A stretch of DNA of 64,000 bases from Denitrobaculum tricleocarpae. Lineage in GTDB: Bacteria > Pseudomonadota > Alphaproteobacteria > Kiloniellales > Kiloniellaceae. Below are positions 1 through 8,530 of this stretch, one piece after another; the stretch's first letter is position 1; each line of letters opens with the position of its first letter. The stretch covers positions 186,001-250,000 of the forward strand of contig NZ_ML660060.1 of the NCBI RefSeq assembly GCF_007004665.1. The letters run 5' to 3'. The notes under the pieces are model-generated. The model was not told the origin of the DNA and did no database searches. It saw only the letters and a program-made list of their open reading frames with translations. A program made the translations under genes and the position numbers.

Positions 1-462
1 GATGTCGGCGAGCTGCGGGTTTACAAAGGCCACATCCACAGTTTCGACAACCAGATCGATCCGGCGACCGGTACGATCCGTGCCCGGGCGATCTTTTCCA
101 ACGAAAGCGGCAGTCTTCTTCCCGGCATGTTTGCCGAACTCCGCCTGGGCGGCTCCGACGTCGAAGACCTGGTGCTCCTGAACCCGGGCGATATCGGAAC
201 CGATCAGGACCGCAAGTTCGTTTACGTGGTCGGTGAGGGCAGCACGGTCGAATACCGCGAAGTTGCGCTGGGTGCATCGGTCGAGGGCAAGCGTGTGATC
301 ACGCGCGGTCTCGCACAAGGCGACCAGGTCATCCTGGGCGGTCTCATGAAGGTGCGTCCGGGTGTTCCGGTCACCCCGATTCTGCCGGAGACGGCCCAGA
401 CCGCGGAAACGACTCAGCTTTCCGCGACGGCCGACACCGCCAAGGCCGAACCCTCAAACTGA
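1..462 (+). CDS. RND efflux periplasmic adaptor (membrane fusion protein), C-terminal part
   Basis: The reading frame is open from the first base, so this is the 3' end of a gene that begins outside the window. The 153 visible residues match the C-terminal beta-barrel and membrane-proximal domains of HlyD/AcrA-type adaptors: IDPATGTIRARA, then LLPGMFAELRLG, then a strand-rich stretch ending in GLAQGDQVILGGLMKVRPGVPV. The tail is low-complexity (Thr/Ala/Glu). In the family this protein links the inner-membrane RND pump to the outer-membrane channel. The permease gene follows 272 bases downstream on the same strand, a larger gap than usual for such operons. Substrate cannot be inferred. Confidence 0.9.
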   Translation, partial: DVGELRVYKGHIHSFDNQIDPATGTIRARAIFSNESGSLLPGMFAELRLGGSDVEDLVLLNPGDIGTDQDRKFVYVVGEGSTVEYREVALGASVEGKRVITRGLAQGDQVILGGLMKVRPGVPVTPILPETAQTAETTQLSATADTAKAEPSN

Positions 463-734
463 TGCCAGGCAGCCGCGTGATCTGCGGTGGAAGCCCCGAA
501 CCGGCTGCCTGTCACTCTCTTCATGAGCCAACGGGAGTGAGAGCACCCGACGGCTTACTCATTTTCGCAGACCCTGTTTTTACCCATCCGGCGGAACGCA
601 TAGCGCCGCCAGATCTTCTGTTTGTTGCGGCAGGATCCGTTCGGTTCGAGTGTCCGCACCAGGTACCGCCCGCCGTTCACATCAGCGTTTAACCGTCACG
701 GTTCCTACTCGAGGTTCCAGGAGAGACCCGTCCC

Positions 735-3700
735 ATGTCCTTCCCACGCTTTTTCATCGATCGGCCGATTTTTGCCGGTGTGGTATCGATCCTGATCCTG
801 ATCGGCGGCCTGATCGCCATGCTGAACCTGCCGATCTCGGAGTATCCCGAGGTCGCGCCGCCGTCGGTGGTGGTGCAGGCTCAGTTTCCGGGCGCCAATC
901 CCTCGGTCATTGCCGAAACCGTCGCGACCCCGCTGGAGGAGCAGATCAACGGCATCGAGGGCATGCTCTACATGAACTCCCTGGCCACCACCGACGGCAA
1001 TCTTTCGCTGACCGTGACCTTCGAAATCGGAACCGATCCGGATTTGGCGCAGCAGAAGATTCAGAACCGGGTATCCCAGGCCCTGCCGCGTCTGCCGGAG
1101 GTGGTGCGCCAACTCGGCGTTACGGTGATCAAAAGCTCACCCGATCTGACCATGGTGGTGCATCTGCGTTCGCCGAACGAACGCTATGACATGCTCTATC
1201 TGCGCAACTACGGAACCTTGAACGTCAGGGACGCCCTGGCGCGGGTCAAGGGCGTGGGGCAGGTCCGCCTGTTCGGTTCCGGCGACTACGCCATGCGGAT
1301 CTGGCTGAACCCGGACCGGATCGCAGAGCGCGATATGACCGCCTCGGAAGTCCTGGATCAGATCCGCAGTCAGAATATCCAGGTGGCCGCCGGCCAGATC
1401 GGCGGGCCGCCGTACGACGACGGCATCCAGGTGCAGTTGCCGATCAATGTGAAAGGACGGCTCCAGAGCGTCGAAGAGTTCGAACAGATCATCGTAAAGC
1501 GGGATGTGGACGGCACGATCGTACGGCTTGGCGATATCGCGCGGCTGGAGATGGATTCCCAGCAGTATTCCCTGCGTTCCCTGCTCGATAACAAGCCCGC
1601 CGTGGCCATTCCGATCTTTGCGTCTCCGGGTGCCAACGCCCTGGATATCTCCAGCGGCGTGCGCGCGACCATGGCGGAACTCGCCGAGTCCTTCCCGGAG
1701 GGTGTCGACTACAGCATCGTCTATGATCCGACGGTCTTCGTGCAGAAATCCATCGAGTCGGTGATCATGACGCTGCTGGAAGCTCTGGCGCTGGTGGTGC
1801 TGGTGGTCATCGTCTTCCTCCAGACCTGGCGCGCCTCGATCATTCCTCTTCTGGCCGTGCCGGTTTCCATCGTCGGCACCTTCGGCCTGATGCTTGCTTT
1901 CGGGTTTTCGATCAACGTGCTGTCGCTCTTCGGCCTGATCCTGGCGATCGGTATCGTGGTCGACGACGCCATCGTTGTCGTGGAAAACGTCGAGCGCAAC
2001 ATCGCGGAAGGTTTGAAGCCGCGCGAAGCCACCATCGCCGCCATGAAGGAGGTGACGGGGCCGATCATCGCGACCTCGCTGGTCATCACCGGTGTCTTCG
2101 TGCCGATCGCCTTCGTCAGTGGATTGACGGGCCAGTTCTATAAGCAGTTCGCCCTGACCATCGCCATCGCCACGATCATCTCGACCATCAACTCCCTGAC
2201 CTTGAGCCCGGCCCTTTCCGCCATCCTGCTCAAGAGCAAGGATGCTCCCAAGGACATCCTGACGCGCACGATGGACTTCGTGTTCGGCTGGTTCTTCCGG
2301 CTCTTCAACCGCTTCTTCGGGCGTGCCACGTCGCTCTATGCCAAGGGCGTGGGTGTCTTCATCGGGCGGAAAGGGGTCATGATGGCGCTTTACGCGCTGC
2401 TGCTGGGCGCGACCTACCAGGGCTTTCAGATGGTGCCTCCCGGCTTTATCCCGCTTCAGGACAAGCAATATCTTGTCGGCTTTGCGCAGCTGCCCCAGGG
2501 TGCGACGCTGGAGCGGACCGAAGAGGTCATGCGGGCCATGTCCGAGGCCGCGCTGGAAGAGCCGGGCGTGACCAGTGCCGTGGCCTTCCCGGGCCTCTCG
2601 ATCAATGGTTTCGTCAACAGCTCCAGTGCCGGTATCGTTTTCGTGACGCTGGATGACTTCGCCGACCGCACGGATCCCTCGCTTTCGGGCGGTGCCATCG
2701 CCCAGAAGCTGCAGCAGAAGTTCGCCGGCGTCGAAGATGCATTCGTGGCGATCTTCCCGCCGCCGCCCGTGCAGGGCCTGGGCACCATCGGTGGCTTCAA
2801 ACTGCAGATCCAGGACCGCCGCGATCAGGGTTACCTGGCCCTGGACGATGTCATGAAGCAGGTGCAGGGCAAGGCCTGGGCTGCGCCCGAGCTGACCGGG
2901 GTCTTCTCCAACTACAACATCAATATGCCGCAGCTCTTTGCCGACGTGGATCGGACCAAGGCCGAGCGCCTGGGCATTCCGGTGGACGAGATTTTCCGCA
3001 CCATGCAGATTTATCTCGGCTCGCTCTACGTCAATGACTTCAATCGCTTCGGCCGGACCTATCAGGTCATCGCCCAGGCGGATAAGCCGTTCCGTTCGAC
3101 GCCCGAGAGTATCGCGCAGCTGCAGACCCGTAACGCCGCGGGGCAGATGGTGCCGCTGGGCTCGGTCGTCTCGGTCTCAGAGACCTTCGGCCCGGACACG
3201 ACCATGCGCTATAACGCCTTCCGTTCAGCCGATCTCAACGGCAATGCGGCGCCGGGTTATTCGAGCGGCGAAGCCCAGGCGGCGATCACGAAGATTCTGG
3301 AAGAGACCCTGCCTCCGGGCATGGAGTTCGAGTGGACCGAACTGACCTACCAGCAGATTCTGGCGGGCAATACGGCGATCTTCATCTTCCCGCTCTGCAT
3401 CCTGCTGGTATTCCTGGTGCTGGCGGCGCAGTACGAGTCTTTGACCCTGCCGCTCGCGGTTATCCTGATCGTGCCTATGTCGATCCTCTCGGCGCTGATC
3501 GGGGTCTACCTGACCGGGGGCGACAACAACATCTTCACCCAGATCAGCCTTTTCGTGCTCGCGGGGCTGGCGTCGAAGAACGCCATCCTGATCGTGGAAT
3601 TCGCCCGCGAACTGGAGCGTGAGGGACGGGAACTGGTGGAGGCCGCGATCGAAGCCAGCCGTCTGCGCCTGCGCCCGATCCTGATGACTTCCTTCGCCTT

Positions 3701-3899
3701 CATCATGGGGGTCGTGCCCCTGGTGCTGTCGAGCGGCGCCGGTTCCGAGATGCGTCAGTCCATCGGCATCGCGGTCTTCTCCGGCATGCTGGGTGTGACC
3801 TTCTTCGGCATCGTTTTGACGCCGGTCTTCTACGTGCTGGTGCGCAAGTTCGAGACGCGTAAGAGCGTGGGCAAGACGGAGCAGGCTCAGCTTTCGTGA
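735..3899 (+). CDS. RND multidrug efflux permease, AcrB/MexB type (HAE1 family)
   Basis: A 1054-residue protein, the usual length for HAE1 pumps. It starts MSFPRFFIDRPIFAGVVSIL, the typical cytoplasmic cap plus TM1. The proton-relay residues are visible: the Asp-Asp pair in GIVVDDAIVVVEN (about residues 410-411, TM4) and the Lys in SKNAILIVEFA (about residue 948, TM10). Two large periplasmic loops between TM1/TM2 and TM7/TM8 give the expected duplicated architecture. The ATG at 735 is preceded by CAGGAGAGA. It should act as a proton-driven trimer with the adaptor encoded just upstream. No outer-membrane channel gene is in the window. Confidence 0.95.
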   Translation: MSFPRFFIDRPIFAGVVSILILIGGLIAMLNLPISEYPEVAPPSVVVQAQFPGANPSVIAETVATPLEEQINGIEGMLYMNSLATTDGNLSLTVTFEIGTDPDLAQQKIQNRVSQALPRLPEVVRQLGVTVIKSSPDLTMVVHLRSPNERYDMLYLRNYGTLNVRDALARVKGVGQVRLFGSGDYAMRIWLNPDRIAERDMTASEVLDQIRSQNIQVAAGQIGGPPYDDGIQVQLPINVKGRLQSVEEFEQIIVKRDVDGTIVRLGDIARLEMDSQQYSLRSLLDNKPAVAIPIFASPGANALDISSGVRATMAELAESFPEGVDYSIVYDPTVFVQKSIESVIMTLLEALALVVLVVIVFLQTWRASIIPLLAVPVSIVGTFGLMLAFGFSINVLSLFGLILAIGIVVDDAIVVVENVERNIAEGLKPREATIAAMKEVTGPIIATSLVITGVFVPIAFVSGLTGQFYKQFALTIAIATIISTINSLTLSPALSAILLKSKDAPKDILTRTMDFVFGWFFRLFNRFFGRATSLYAKGVGVFIGRKGVMMALYALLLGATYQGFQMVPPGFIPLQDKQYLVGFAQLPQGATLERTEEVMRAMSEAALEEPGVTSAVAFPGLSINGFVNSSSAGIVFVTLDDFADRTDPSLSGGAIAQKLQQKFAGVEDAFVAIFPPPPVQGLGTIGGFKLQIQDRRDQGYLALDDVMKQVQGKAWAAPELTGVFSNYNINMPQLFADVDRTKAERLGIPVDEIFRTMQIYLGSLYVNDFNRFGRTYQVIAQADKPFRSTPESIAQLQTRNAAGQMVPLGSVVSVSETFGPDTTMRYNAFRSADLNGNAAPGYSSGEAQAAITKILEETLPPGMEFEWTELTYQQILAGNTAIFIFPLCILLVFLVLAAQYESLTLPLAVILIVPMSILSALIGVYLTGGDNNIFTQISLFVLAGLASKNAILIVEFARELEREGRELVEAAIEASRLRLRPILMTSFAFIMGVVPLVLSSGAGSEMRQSIGIAVFSGMLGVTFFGIVLTPVFYVLVRKFETRKSVGKTEQAQLS

Positions 3900-3903
3900 G
3901 CCA

Positions 3904-3935
3904 GGTTAGGACCTCATATTCCTTGACGGTCTTGA
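3904..3935. repeat. solitary terminal inverted repeat related to the element at 32 kb
   Basis: These 32 bases match the right terminal repeat of the 32028-32339 element at 29 of 32 positions (shared core CTCATATTCCTTGACGGTCT). No partner end or internal element sequence is seen nearby, so it looks like the relic of an excised or decayed copy. It lies in the gap after the RND permease and overlaps the last codons of the convergent lysR gene. Confidence 0.7.
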
Positions 3936-4825
3936 CGAGAGCGCTCCTTGAGAAAATCCAGCAGCGCCTTGAAGGCCGGGGGTGTCTGCCGCCGGCTTGG
4001 ATAGTAGAGGTACCAGCCCGGTAGCAGAGGTGACCAGTCGGCCAGCACGCGCTCCAGGCGCCCGGCCTGAAGGTCGGCTTCGACATAGTGGAGGGGCGCC
4101 CTTGCGACGCCGACGGTCTCGCGCGCCGCGCGAATGGCGTGATGCGCGTCATTCACGGTGAGCCGGCCTTCAGGCAGGAAACTGATTTCTTCCCCGTTAT
4201 GCGAAAAATGCCATTTGAAGATGGCGCCGCCCGGGAAGCGCTGGCGGATGCAATCCTGGTTCCGCAACTCCCCGGGATGCTTGGGGATGCCATGGGTTGC
4301 GAAGTACTCCGGTGCGCCCACAACCATATATTCGATGGGCGGACTGATCAGGGTCGCGATCATGTCCTGCGCGACTTCCTGTCCGAAGCGGACTCCGGCA
4401 TCAAATCCTTCCGCGACGATGTCGACGTAGCTGGCGTCGGCGATGAGCTCGAGCGAAATGCGGGGGTAGCGATGCAGGAACGCCGACATGAGAGGCGCGA
4501 AGACGGACTCGATGGCCGGCGCCGGCGCATTGATCCGCACGTGTCCCGTCGGTTCACCGTCAAAGCTCTGAACCTCGTCGAGCGCGTCGCCGATATCGTC
4601 GAACGCCGGTTCCAGGCGATGGAAAAAGGCCTCGCCCGCCGGCGTGAGCGCGACGCTGCGCGTGGTGCGGTTCAACAGCCGCGTGCCAAGCCGTTCCTCC
4701 AAATTCCGTATTGTCTGACTTAAAGCGGAGGCGGACACGCCGCGTTCCGTGGCGGCGCGACGGAAGCTTCGTGCCCGCGCAACCGCGGCGAAAGCCTCCA
4801 GGTCGGCGAGCTTGGCCTGGCGCAT
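3914..4825 (-). CDS. LysR-family transcriptional regulator
   Basis: A 303-residue LTTR. The N-terminal winged helix reads LADLEAFAAVARARSF, then VSASALSQTIRNLEERLG and RLLNRTTRSVALTPAG; a type-2 periplasmic-binding-like effector domain follows. I chose ATG 4825 because the helix begins four residues later; the open frame extends upstream but has no family similarity. The gene is divergent from the iron-sulfur/molybdopterin hydroxylase genes, with an inverted repeat between them, which suggests it regulates them. Its last seven or so residues (SRQDRQGI) are encoded by a transposon-end relic, so the native C-terminus may have been replaced. Confidence 0.93.
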   Translation of the reverse strand: MRQAKLADLEAFAAVARARSFRRAATERGVSASALSQTIRNLEERLGTRLLNRTTRSVALTPAGEAFFHRLEPAFDDIGDALDEVQSFDGEPTGHVRINAPAPAIESVFAPLMSAFLHRYPRISLELIADASYVDIVAEGFDAGVRFGQEVAQDMIATLISPPIEYMVVGAPEYFATHGIPKHPGELRNQDCIRQRFPGGAIFKWHFSHNGEEISFLPEGRLTVNDAHHAIRAARETVGVARAPLHYVEADLQAGRLERVLADWSPLLPGWYLYYPSRRQTPPAFKALLDFLKERSRQDRQGI

Positions 4826-4860
4826 TGTTAAGTTGTCCTTCACAGAGCAATTAGAAATGT

Positions 4861-4879
4861 AACTCTTATCGAAAGAGTT
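4861..4879. promoter_or_regulatory. candidate LysR operator
   Basis: Perfect 7-bp inverted repeat AACTCTT / AAGAGTT with a 5-bp spacer in the 132-bp divergent region between the LysR gene (ATG at 4825) and the 2Fe-2S subunit gene (ATG at 4958). Size, dyad symmetry and position fit an LTTR recognition site. Function is inferred. Confidence 0.5.
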
Positions 4880-4957
4880 GGCCGCTGTCATCTGATTGAG
4901 AGCGCGGTGCGAAAGGCGCGAAACAGCGACAGCTTCACAAGCGGAAAGGATGACGAC

Positions 4958-5410
4958 ATGGTTCAACTCAGCGTCAACAATGAAACCTTCGAAGTCGAAT
5001 GCGCTCCTGAAACACCCCTGCTGTGGGCGTTGCGGGAACATTTGGGCCTGACCGGCACCCGGTTTGGCTGCGGTGCAGGCATGTGCGGGGCCTGCACGGT
5101 GCATATCGATGGCGAGGCGGCGTACGCCTGCCAGCTTTCCGTCGAAGCTGCGGCCGGGCACCGGATCACGACCATTGAGGGTCTCTCTGAAAACGCGGAT
5201 CACCCCCTGCAGCGGGCCTGGGTTGCCGAGCAGGTTCCCCAGTGCGGTTATTGCCAATCCGGCCAGATCATGCGCGCCGCGTCGCTGCTGGCGCGCAACC
5301 CGGCGCCGAACCGTGAAGACATCCGTGACGAAATGTCCGCCAACCTCTGCCGCTGCGGAACCTATCCGCGGATCCTTCGCGCCATCGAACGCGCCGTCAA
5401 GGAGGCTTGA
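4958..5410 (+). CDS. (2Fe-2S)-binding small subunit of a molybdenum hydroxylase, IorA type
   Basis: A 150-residue protein with both [2Fe-2S] clusters of xanthine-oxidase-family small subunits: the plant-ferredoxin-like site [17 protein letters not shown] and the helical site CGYCQSGQ followed by [14 protein letters not shown] 4958 is chosen because GGAAAGGA lies just upstream and the protein then starts with the usual first beta strand; an earlier in-frame start adds unrelated residues. The TGA sits two bases before the start of the catalytic subunit gene, and AAGGAGG overlaps its end, so the two are co-translated. It should pass electrons from the molybdenum site to an external acceptor. Confidence 0.93.
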   Translation: MVQLSVNNETFEVECAPETPLLWALREHLGLTGTRFGCGAGMCGACTVHIDGEAAYACQLSVEAAAGHRITTIEGLSENADHPLQRAWVAEQVPQCGYCQSGQIMRAASLLARNPAPNREDIRDEMSANLCRCGTYPRILRAIERAVKEA

Positions 5411-5412
5411 TC

Positions 5413-7596
5413 ATGAATTCGCAAAACATCAGGCCGACACGCCGTGCCTTTCTGGCGGGAACCGGGGCCGTGGGTTTCGCCCTTCTTGCAAGCGGGGGCG
5501 TCAAGCTGTTCGACGGCTCTGCCGGGGCGCAGGCGGCGGATGAAAGCAACGTCAATGGATGGGTCGTGATTCGCGCTGATGGCTCGATCCTGATCCGCTT
5601 TGGCGCGGCTGAAATGGGGCAAGGCGTCAACACATCCCTGCCGATGATCGTTGCGGAAGAACTTGACGCGGACTGGAGCAGAGTTTCGGTCGAGCAGGTC
5701 AGCGCGGATCCGGACGGGATCTTCGGAAATCCGAGCTTTGGCGGAATGCTGTTTTCAGCCGGCAGTTCCTCGGTCGAGGGGTATTTTACGGCGCTGCGAC
5801 TAGCAGGCGCGAACGCGCGCCGGGTGCTGATACGGACCGCGGCGGCGTACTGGGGCGTTGTGCCCGAAAGCCTCGCGACCGATGCAGGTCATGTCGTCAA
5901 AGCGGATGGAGAGCGGCTTGGCTATGGTGAAGTCATTCGCCTGCCCGCGCCGTCCGTGGCGATCGACGAGGTGAGCGAAGCCGACCTGAAACCGCGCGCG
6001 GAGTGGCGGATCATCGGGACGGACAAAGACCGGCTCGACATTCCTGCCAAAACGCGGGGAGAGGCCATTTACTCGATAGATCTGCGCTTGCCCGGCATGC
6101 TCTATGCAGCGCAGCTTCTTGCGCCCGTCGAGGGCGAAACGCCGAACCTGATTTCGGACGAGGCATCGCGGCAGGTTGCGGGGGTGACGGACATCGTTCC
6201 CTTGCGGAACAGTGTTGCGGTCTTGGCTGAGACCTGGGAAAGCGCCCTTGCCGCGCGCGACCTCCTGCAGGTGGAGTGGACCGAGACCTCAGGTTTTCGC
6301 AAAGCGGATAGCGGCCCTGAGATGTCGGAGCTGATCCGTGCGGCGGAAAGCGGCGAAGGCGACGCCGTCGTCTGGGAAGAGCGCGGCGATGCGTCGAAGG
6401 CGCTTGCGGCAGGCGGTCAAATCCTCAGCGCGCAATACCAGACAGTCCATGTCTATCATGCCCAGATGGAACCTCTGAACGCTGTCGCCTCAGTCGATGA
6501 CGACGGTCTCGGCGCGGAAGTCTGGCTCGGAAGTCAAAGTCAAAGCGTCTCGATCGGGATTGCCGCCGGAGTGCTCGGTACGACGCCTGACAGAATCAGA
6601 ATGCATGCGATGCAGATGGGCGGCGGTTTCGGGCGGCGCACCGTCTTTGCCAGAGATCTGCTGCGCGACGCCCTTTTGCTCTCGCGCCATGCCGGACGGC
6701 CGGTGAAACTGATGTGGACGCGCGAGGACGATGTAAAAAACGCCTGGCTTCGGCCGCCGACGGCACATCGTCTGGACGCCGTTCTCGATGCGGATGGCAA
6801 CATCACGGCAATGCGGCACCGGGTCGCCGCTCCGTCCATTGTGGAATTTGCATTTCCCAACCGCTGGAACCCCGAAGTCCGGCGTGACCTTCTGGTCATG
6901 GAGGGCACCGAAAGCAGGGACTATGCGATCCCGGATTTCCGCGCGGAGCATTTGCTGACGCCGCGTCGTTCGCGTGTTGCGGCCTGGCGCGGTATCGGCT
7001 GGGGCCCCAACTGCTTCGCGCGCGAGTGCTTCATGGATGAGTTGGCACTGGCCACCGGCAGCGACCCTGTCGCCTTTCGCCGTCAATTGCTGCGCGAAAG
7101 CCCCCGCGGTCTCGCCGTTCTGAACGCCGTTGCGGAGATGTCGAATTTCGGCACGGCCACTGAAGGCCGCGCACTAGGTCTTTCCTTCGCAGGTTACAAA
7201 GCGACCATGGGAGCCGGTGTCGCGGAAGTGTCGATGGAAGATGGCCGGTTTCGCGTGCACCGCTTCTGGGCTGCCGTCGATCCTGGCATTGTGATCCACC
7301 CGCAGAACTATCTTGCACAGGTAGAAGGCGGCATCCTTTTCGGGCTTTCCAGTTTGATGCGCGAGCGCACGACCTTTACCGGGGGCGTGATCGACCAGAA
7401 CAACTTCTACGACTACGAGCCAATTCGAATGGACGAAATTCCCGAGATCGAAGTGCGGATTCTGGAATCCGGCGGGCACCCAAGCGGAGGCGGTGAAATC
7501 GGCGTCCCGATGACCGGCGCCGCCGTCGTGAATGCCTTGCGGAGCCTGACAGGCAAGGCACCTACCGCGCTGCCCCTTGGAGAGGGGGTGCCATAA
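5413..7596 (+). CDS. molybdopterin-binding hydroxylase large subunit, isoquinoline 1-oxidoreductase beta type
   Basis: A 727-residue protein. The N-terminus has a Tat signal (PTRRAFLAGTGAVGFALLASG), indicating export of the folded cofactor-loaded enzyme. Family landmarks include RFGAAEMGQGVNT, the glycine-rich MQMGGGFGRR, and near the C-terminus GGGEIGVPMTGAAVVNAL, carrying the Glu expected at the active site. The domain order matches IorB, nicotinate and aldehyde dehydrogenases of this class that lack a separate FAD subunit. ATG 5413 has an ideal AAGGAGG; a TTG two codons upstream is less likely. Substrate (N-heterocycle or aldehyde) cannot be assigned. No XdhC-like chaperone or cytochrome gene follows. 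Confidence 0.9.
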   Translation: MNSQNIRPTRRAFLAGTGAVGFALLASGGVKLFDGSAGAQAADESNVNGWVVIRADGSILIRFGAAEMGQGVNTSLPMIVAEELDADWSRVSVEQVSADPDGIFGNPSFGGMLFSAGSSSVEGYFTALRLAGANARRVLIRTAAAYWGVVPESLATDAGHVVKADGERLGYGEVIRLPAPSVAIDEVSEADLKPRAEWRIIGTDKDRLDIPAKTRGEAIYSIDLRLPGMLYAAQLLAPVEGETPNLISDEASRQVAGVTDIVPLRNSVAVLAETWESALAARDLLQVEWTETSGFRKADSGPEMSELIRAAESGEGDAVVWEERGDASKALAAGGQILSAQYQTVHVYHAQMEPLNAVASVDDDGLGAEVWLGSQSQSVSIGIAAGVLGTTPDRIRMHAMQMGGGFGRRTVFARDLLRDALLLSRHAGRPVKLMWTREDDVKNAWLRPPTAHRLDAVLDADGNITAMRHRVAAPSIVEFAFPNRWNPEVRRDLLVMEGTESRDYAIPDFRAEHLLTPRRSRVAAWRGIGWGPNCFARECFMDELALATGSDPVAFRRQLLRESPRGLAVLNAVAEMSNFGTATEGRALGLSFAGYKATMGAGVAEVSMEDGRFRVHRFWAAVDPGIVIHPQNYLAQVEGGILFGLSSLMRERTTFTGGVIDQNNFYDYEPIRMDEIPEIEVRILESGGHPSGGGEIGVPMTGAAVVNALRSLTGKAPTALPLGEGVP

Positions 7597-7747
7597 AAGC
7601 ACTCAGGATCTTGGGTGGGCCGCGAAAGCAAAGGATTCCATGAAGCCCGGGCACAGGACCTGATCTCGACGCGGGGCTTTCCTTGGATCGTTTGCGCTGC
7701 CAAGATCGGCAAGTCTTTGCCTGCCCAATAGATCGGCCTCTGTCCTC

Positions 7748-8530
7748 TTGGAACAAGATCTCATTCTTCTGGCGGTTGCCTTTTTCAGCGCGTCGATGCT
7801 TCAGGCCGCGACCGGGATCGGCTTCGGTATCATCGCCGGGCCGGTGTTGCTGCTGGTTTTGAATTCGCCCGCGGCGATCCAGATCAGCGTGCTGCAAAGC
7901 TGGCTGATCTGCGCCGTGCTGGTGCCGGGTCTGCGCAGCGCGGTCCAGACCGATCTCCTGAAGACCTTCGCGAAGGGCAGCGTGATCGGTATTCCGCTGG
8001 GTGGCCTGGTCTATTTTCTGGTCTCGATCGGCCTGCTCAAATTCCTGGCCGGGCTCACGGTGCTCGGCACGCTGTTCTTTGTCCTGCACAGCCATAACGA
8101 GGGCCGCAAAAGAAGCGCGAACGGTGATGCTGAAGCGGTGTCACCCGTGACCGCGGGTCCCTGGCCGCTCTCCATGGGTTTTATCTCGGGCGCCATGAAC
8201 AGCAGTCTGGCCATGCCCGGTCCGATCCCGGCGGCCTGGATGTCGGGGGCTGGGCATGCGAAGGACAGGGTCCGTGCGACGGTTCTTGCGCTGCTGCTCT
8301 TCACCTATCCTGCCGCTTTTCTGCTGCAGTGGTTTCTGGTCGGGCTGGAATGGAATACGGTTTGGCTCTGCGTGGGGCTGGCGCCCGCGACCTTGCTGGG
8401 TATCATGGTCGGGAGACTCCTGGTGCGGCGTGTCACGGAAGAGGTCTTCCGCTGGTTTCTGGCGCTGGTTCTGATCTCGACTGTGGCCGGCCTCTTCTAT
8501 GACTCGTTCAAACCTCTGGTGGAGCTATGA
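7748..8530 (+). CDS. TauE/SafE-family sulfite exporter, CuyZ-like
   Basis: A 260-residue polytopic membrane protein with about eight hydrophobic segments. The first segment carries the family motif QAATGIGFGIIAGP and a second copy of the fold includes GFISGAMNSSLAMPGP. No in-frame ATG precedes the first membrane helix, so a TTG start at 7748 is the best available. It overlaps the next gene by four bases (ATGA), showing translational coupling to a PLP enzyme of the cysteate sulfo-lyase/D-cysteine desulfhydrase group. In cysteate-degrading bacteria an exporter of this family (CuyZ) is thought to remove the sulfite released by CuyA, which fits this pair. Confidence 0.85.
   Translation: MEQDLILLAVAFFSASMLQAATGIGFGIIAGPVLLLVLNSPAAIQISVLQSWLICAVLVPGLRSAVQTDLLKTFAKGSVIGIPLGGLVYFLVSIGLLKFLAGLTVLGTLFFVLHSHNEGRKRSANGDAEAVSPVTAGPWPLSMGFISGAMNSSLAMPGPIPAAWMSGAGHAKDRVRATVLALLLFTYPAAFLLQWFLVGLEWNTVWLCVGLAPATLLGIMVGRLLVRRVTEEVFRWFLALVLISTVAGLFYDSFKPLVEL

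Noticed and set aside
462-692. 76-codon frame between the RND adaptor and permease genes
   Set aside because: Starts on the adaptor stop codon by chance, with no recognisable motif; I treat the 272-bp gap as non-coding.
1137-2468. 443-codon minus-strand frame opposite the RND permease
   Set aside because: Low-complexity His/Asp/Arg-rich product fully antisense to a canonical AcrB-type gene.
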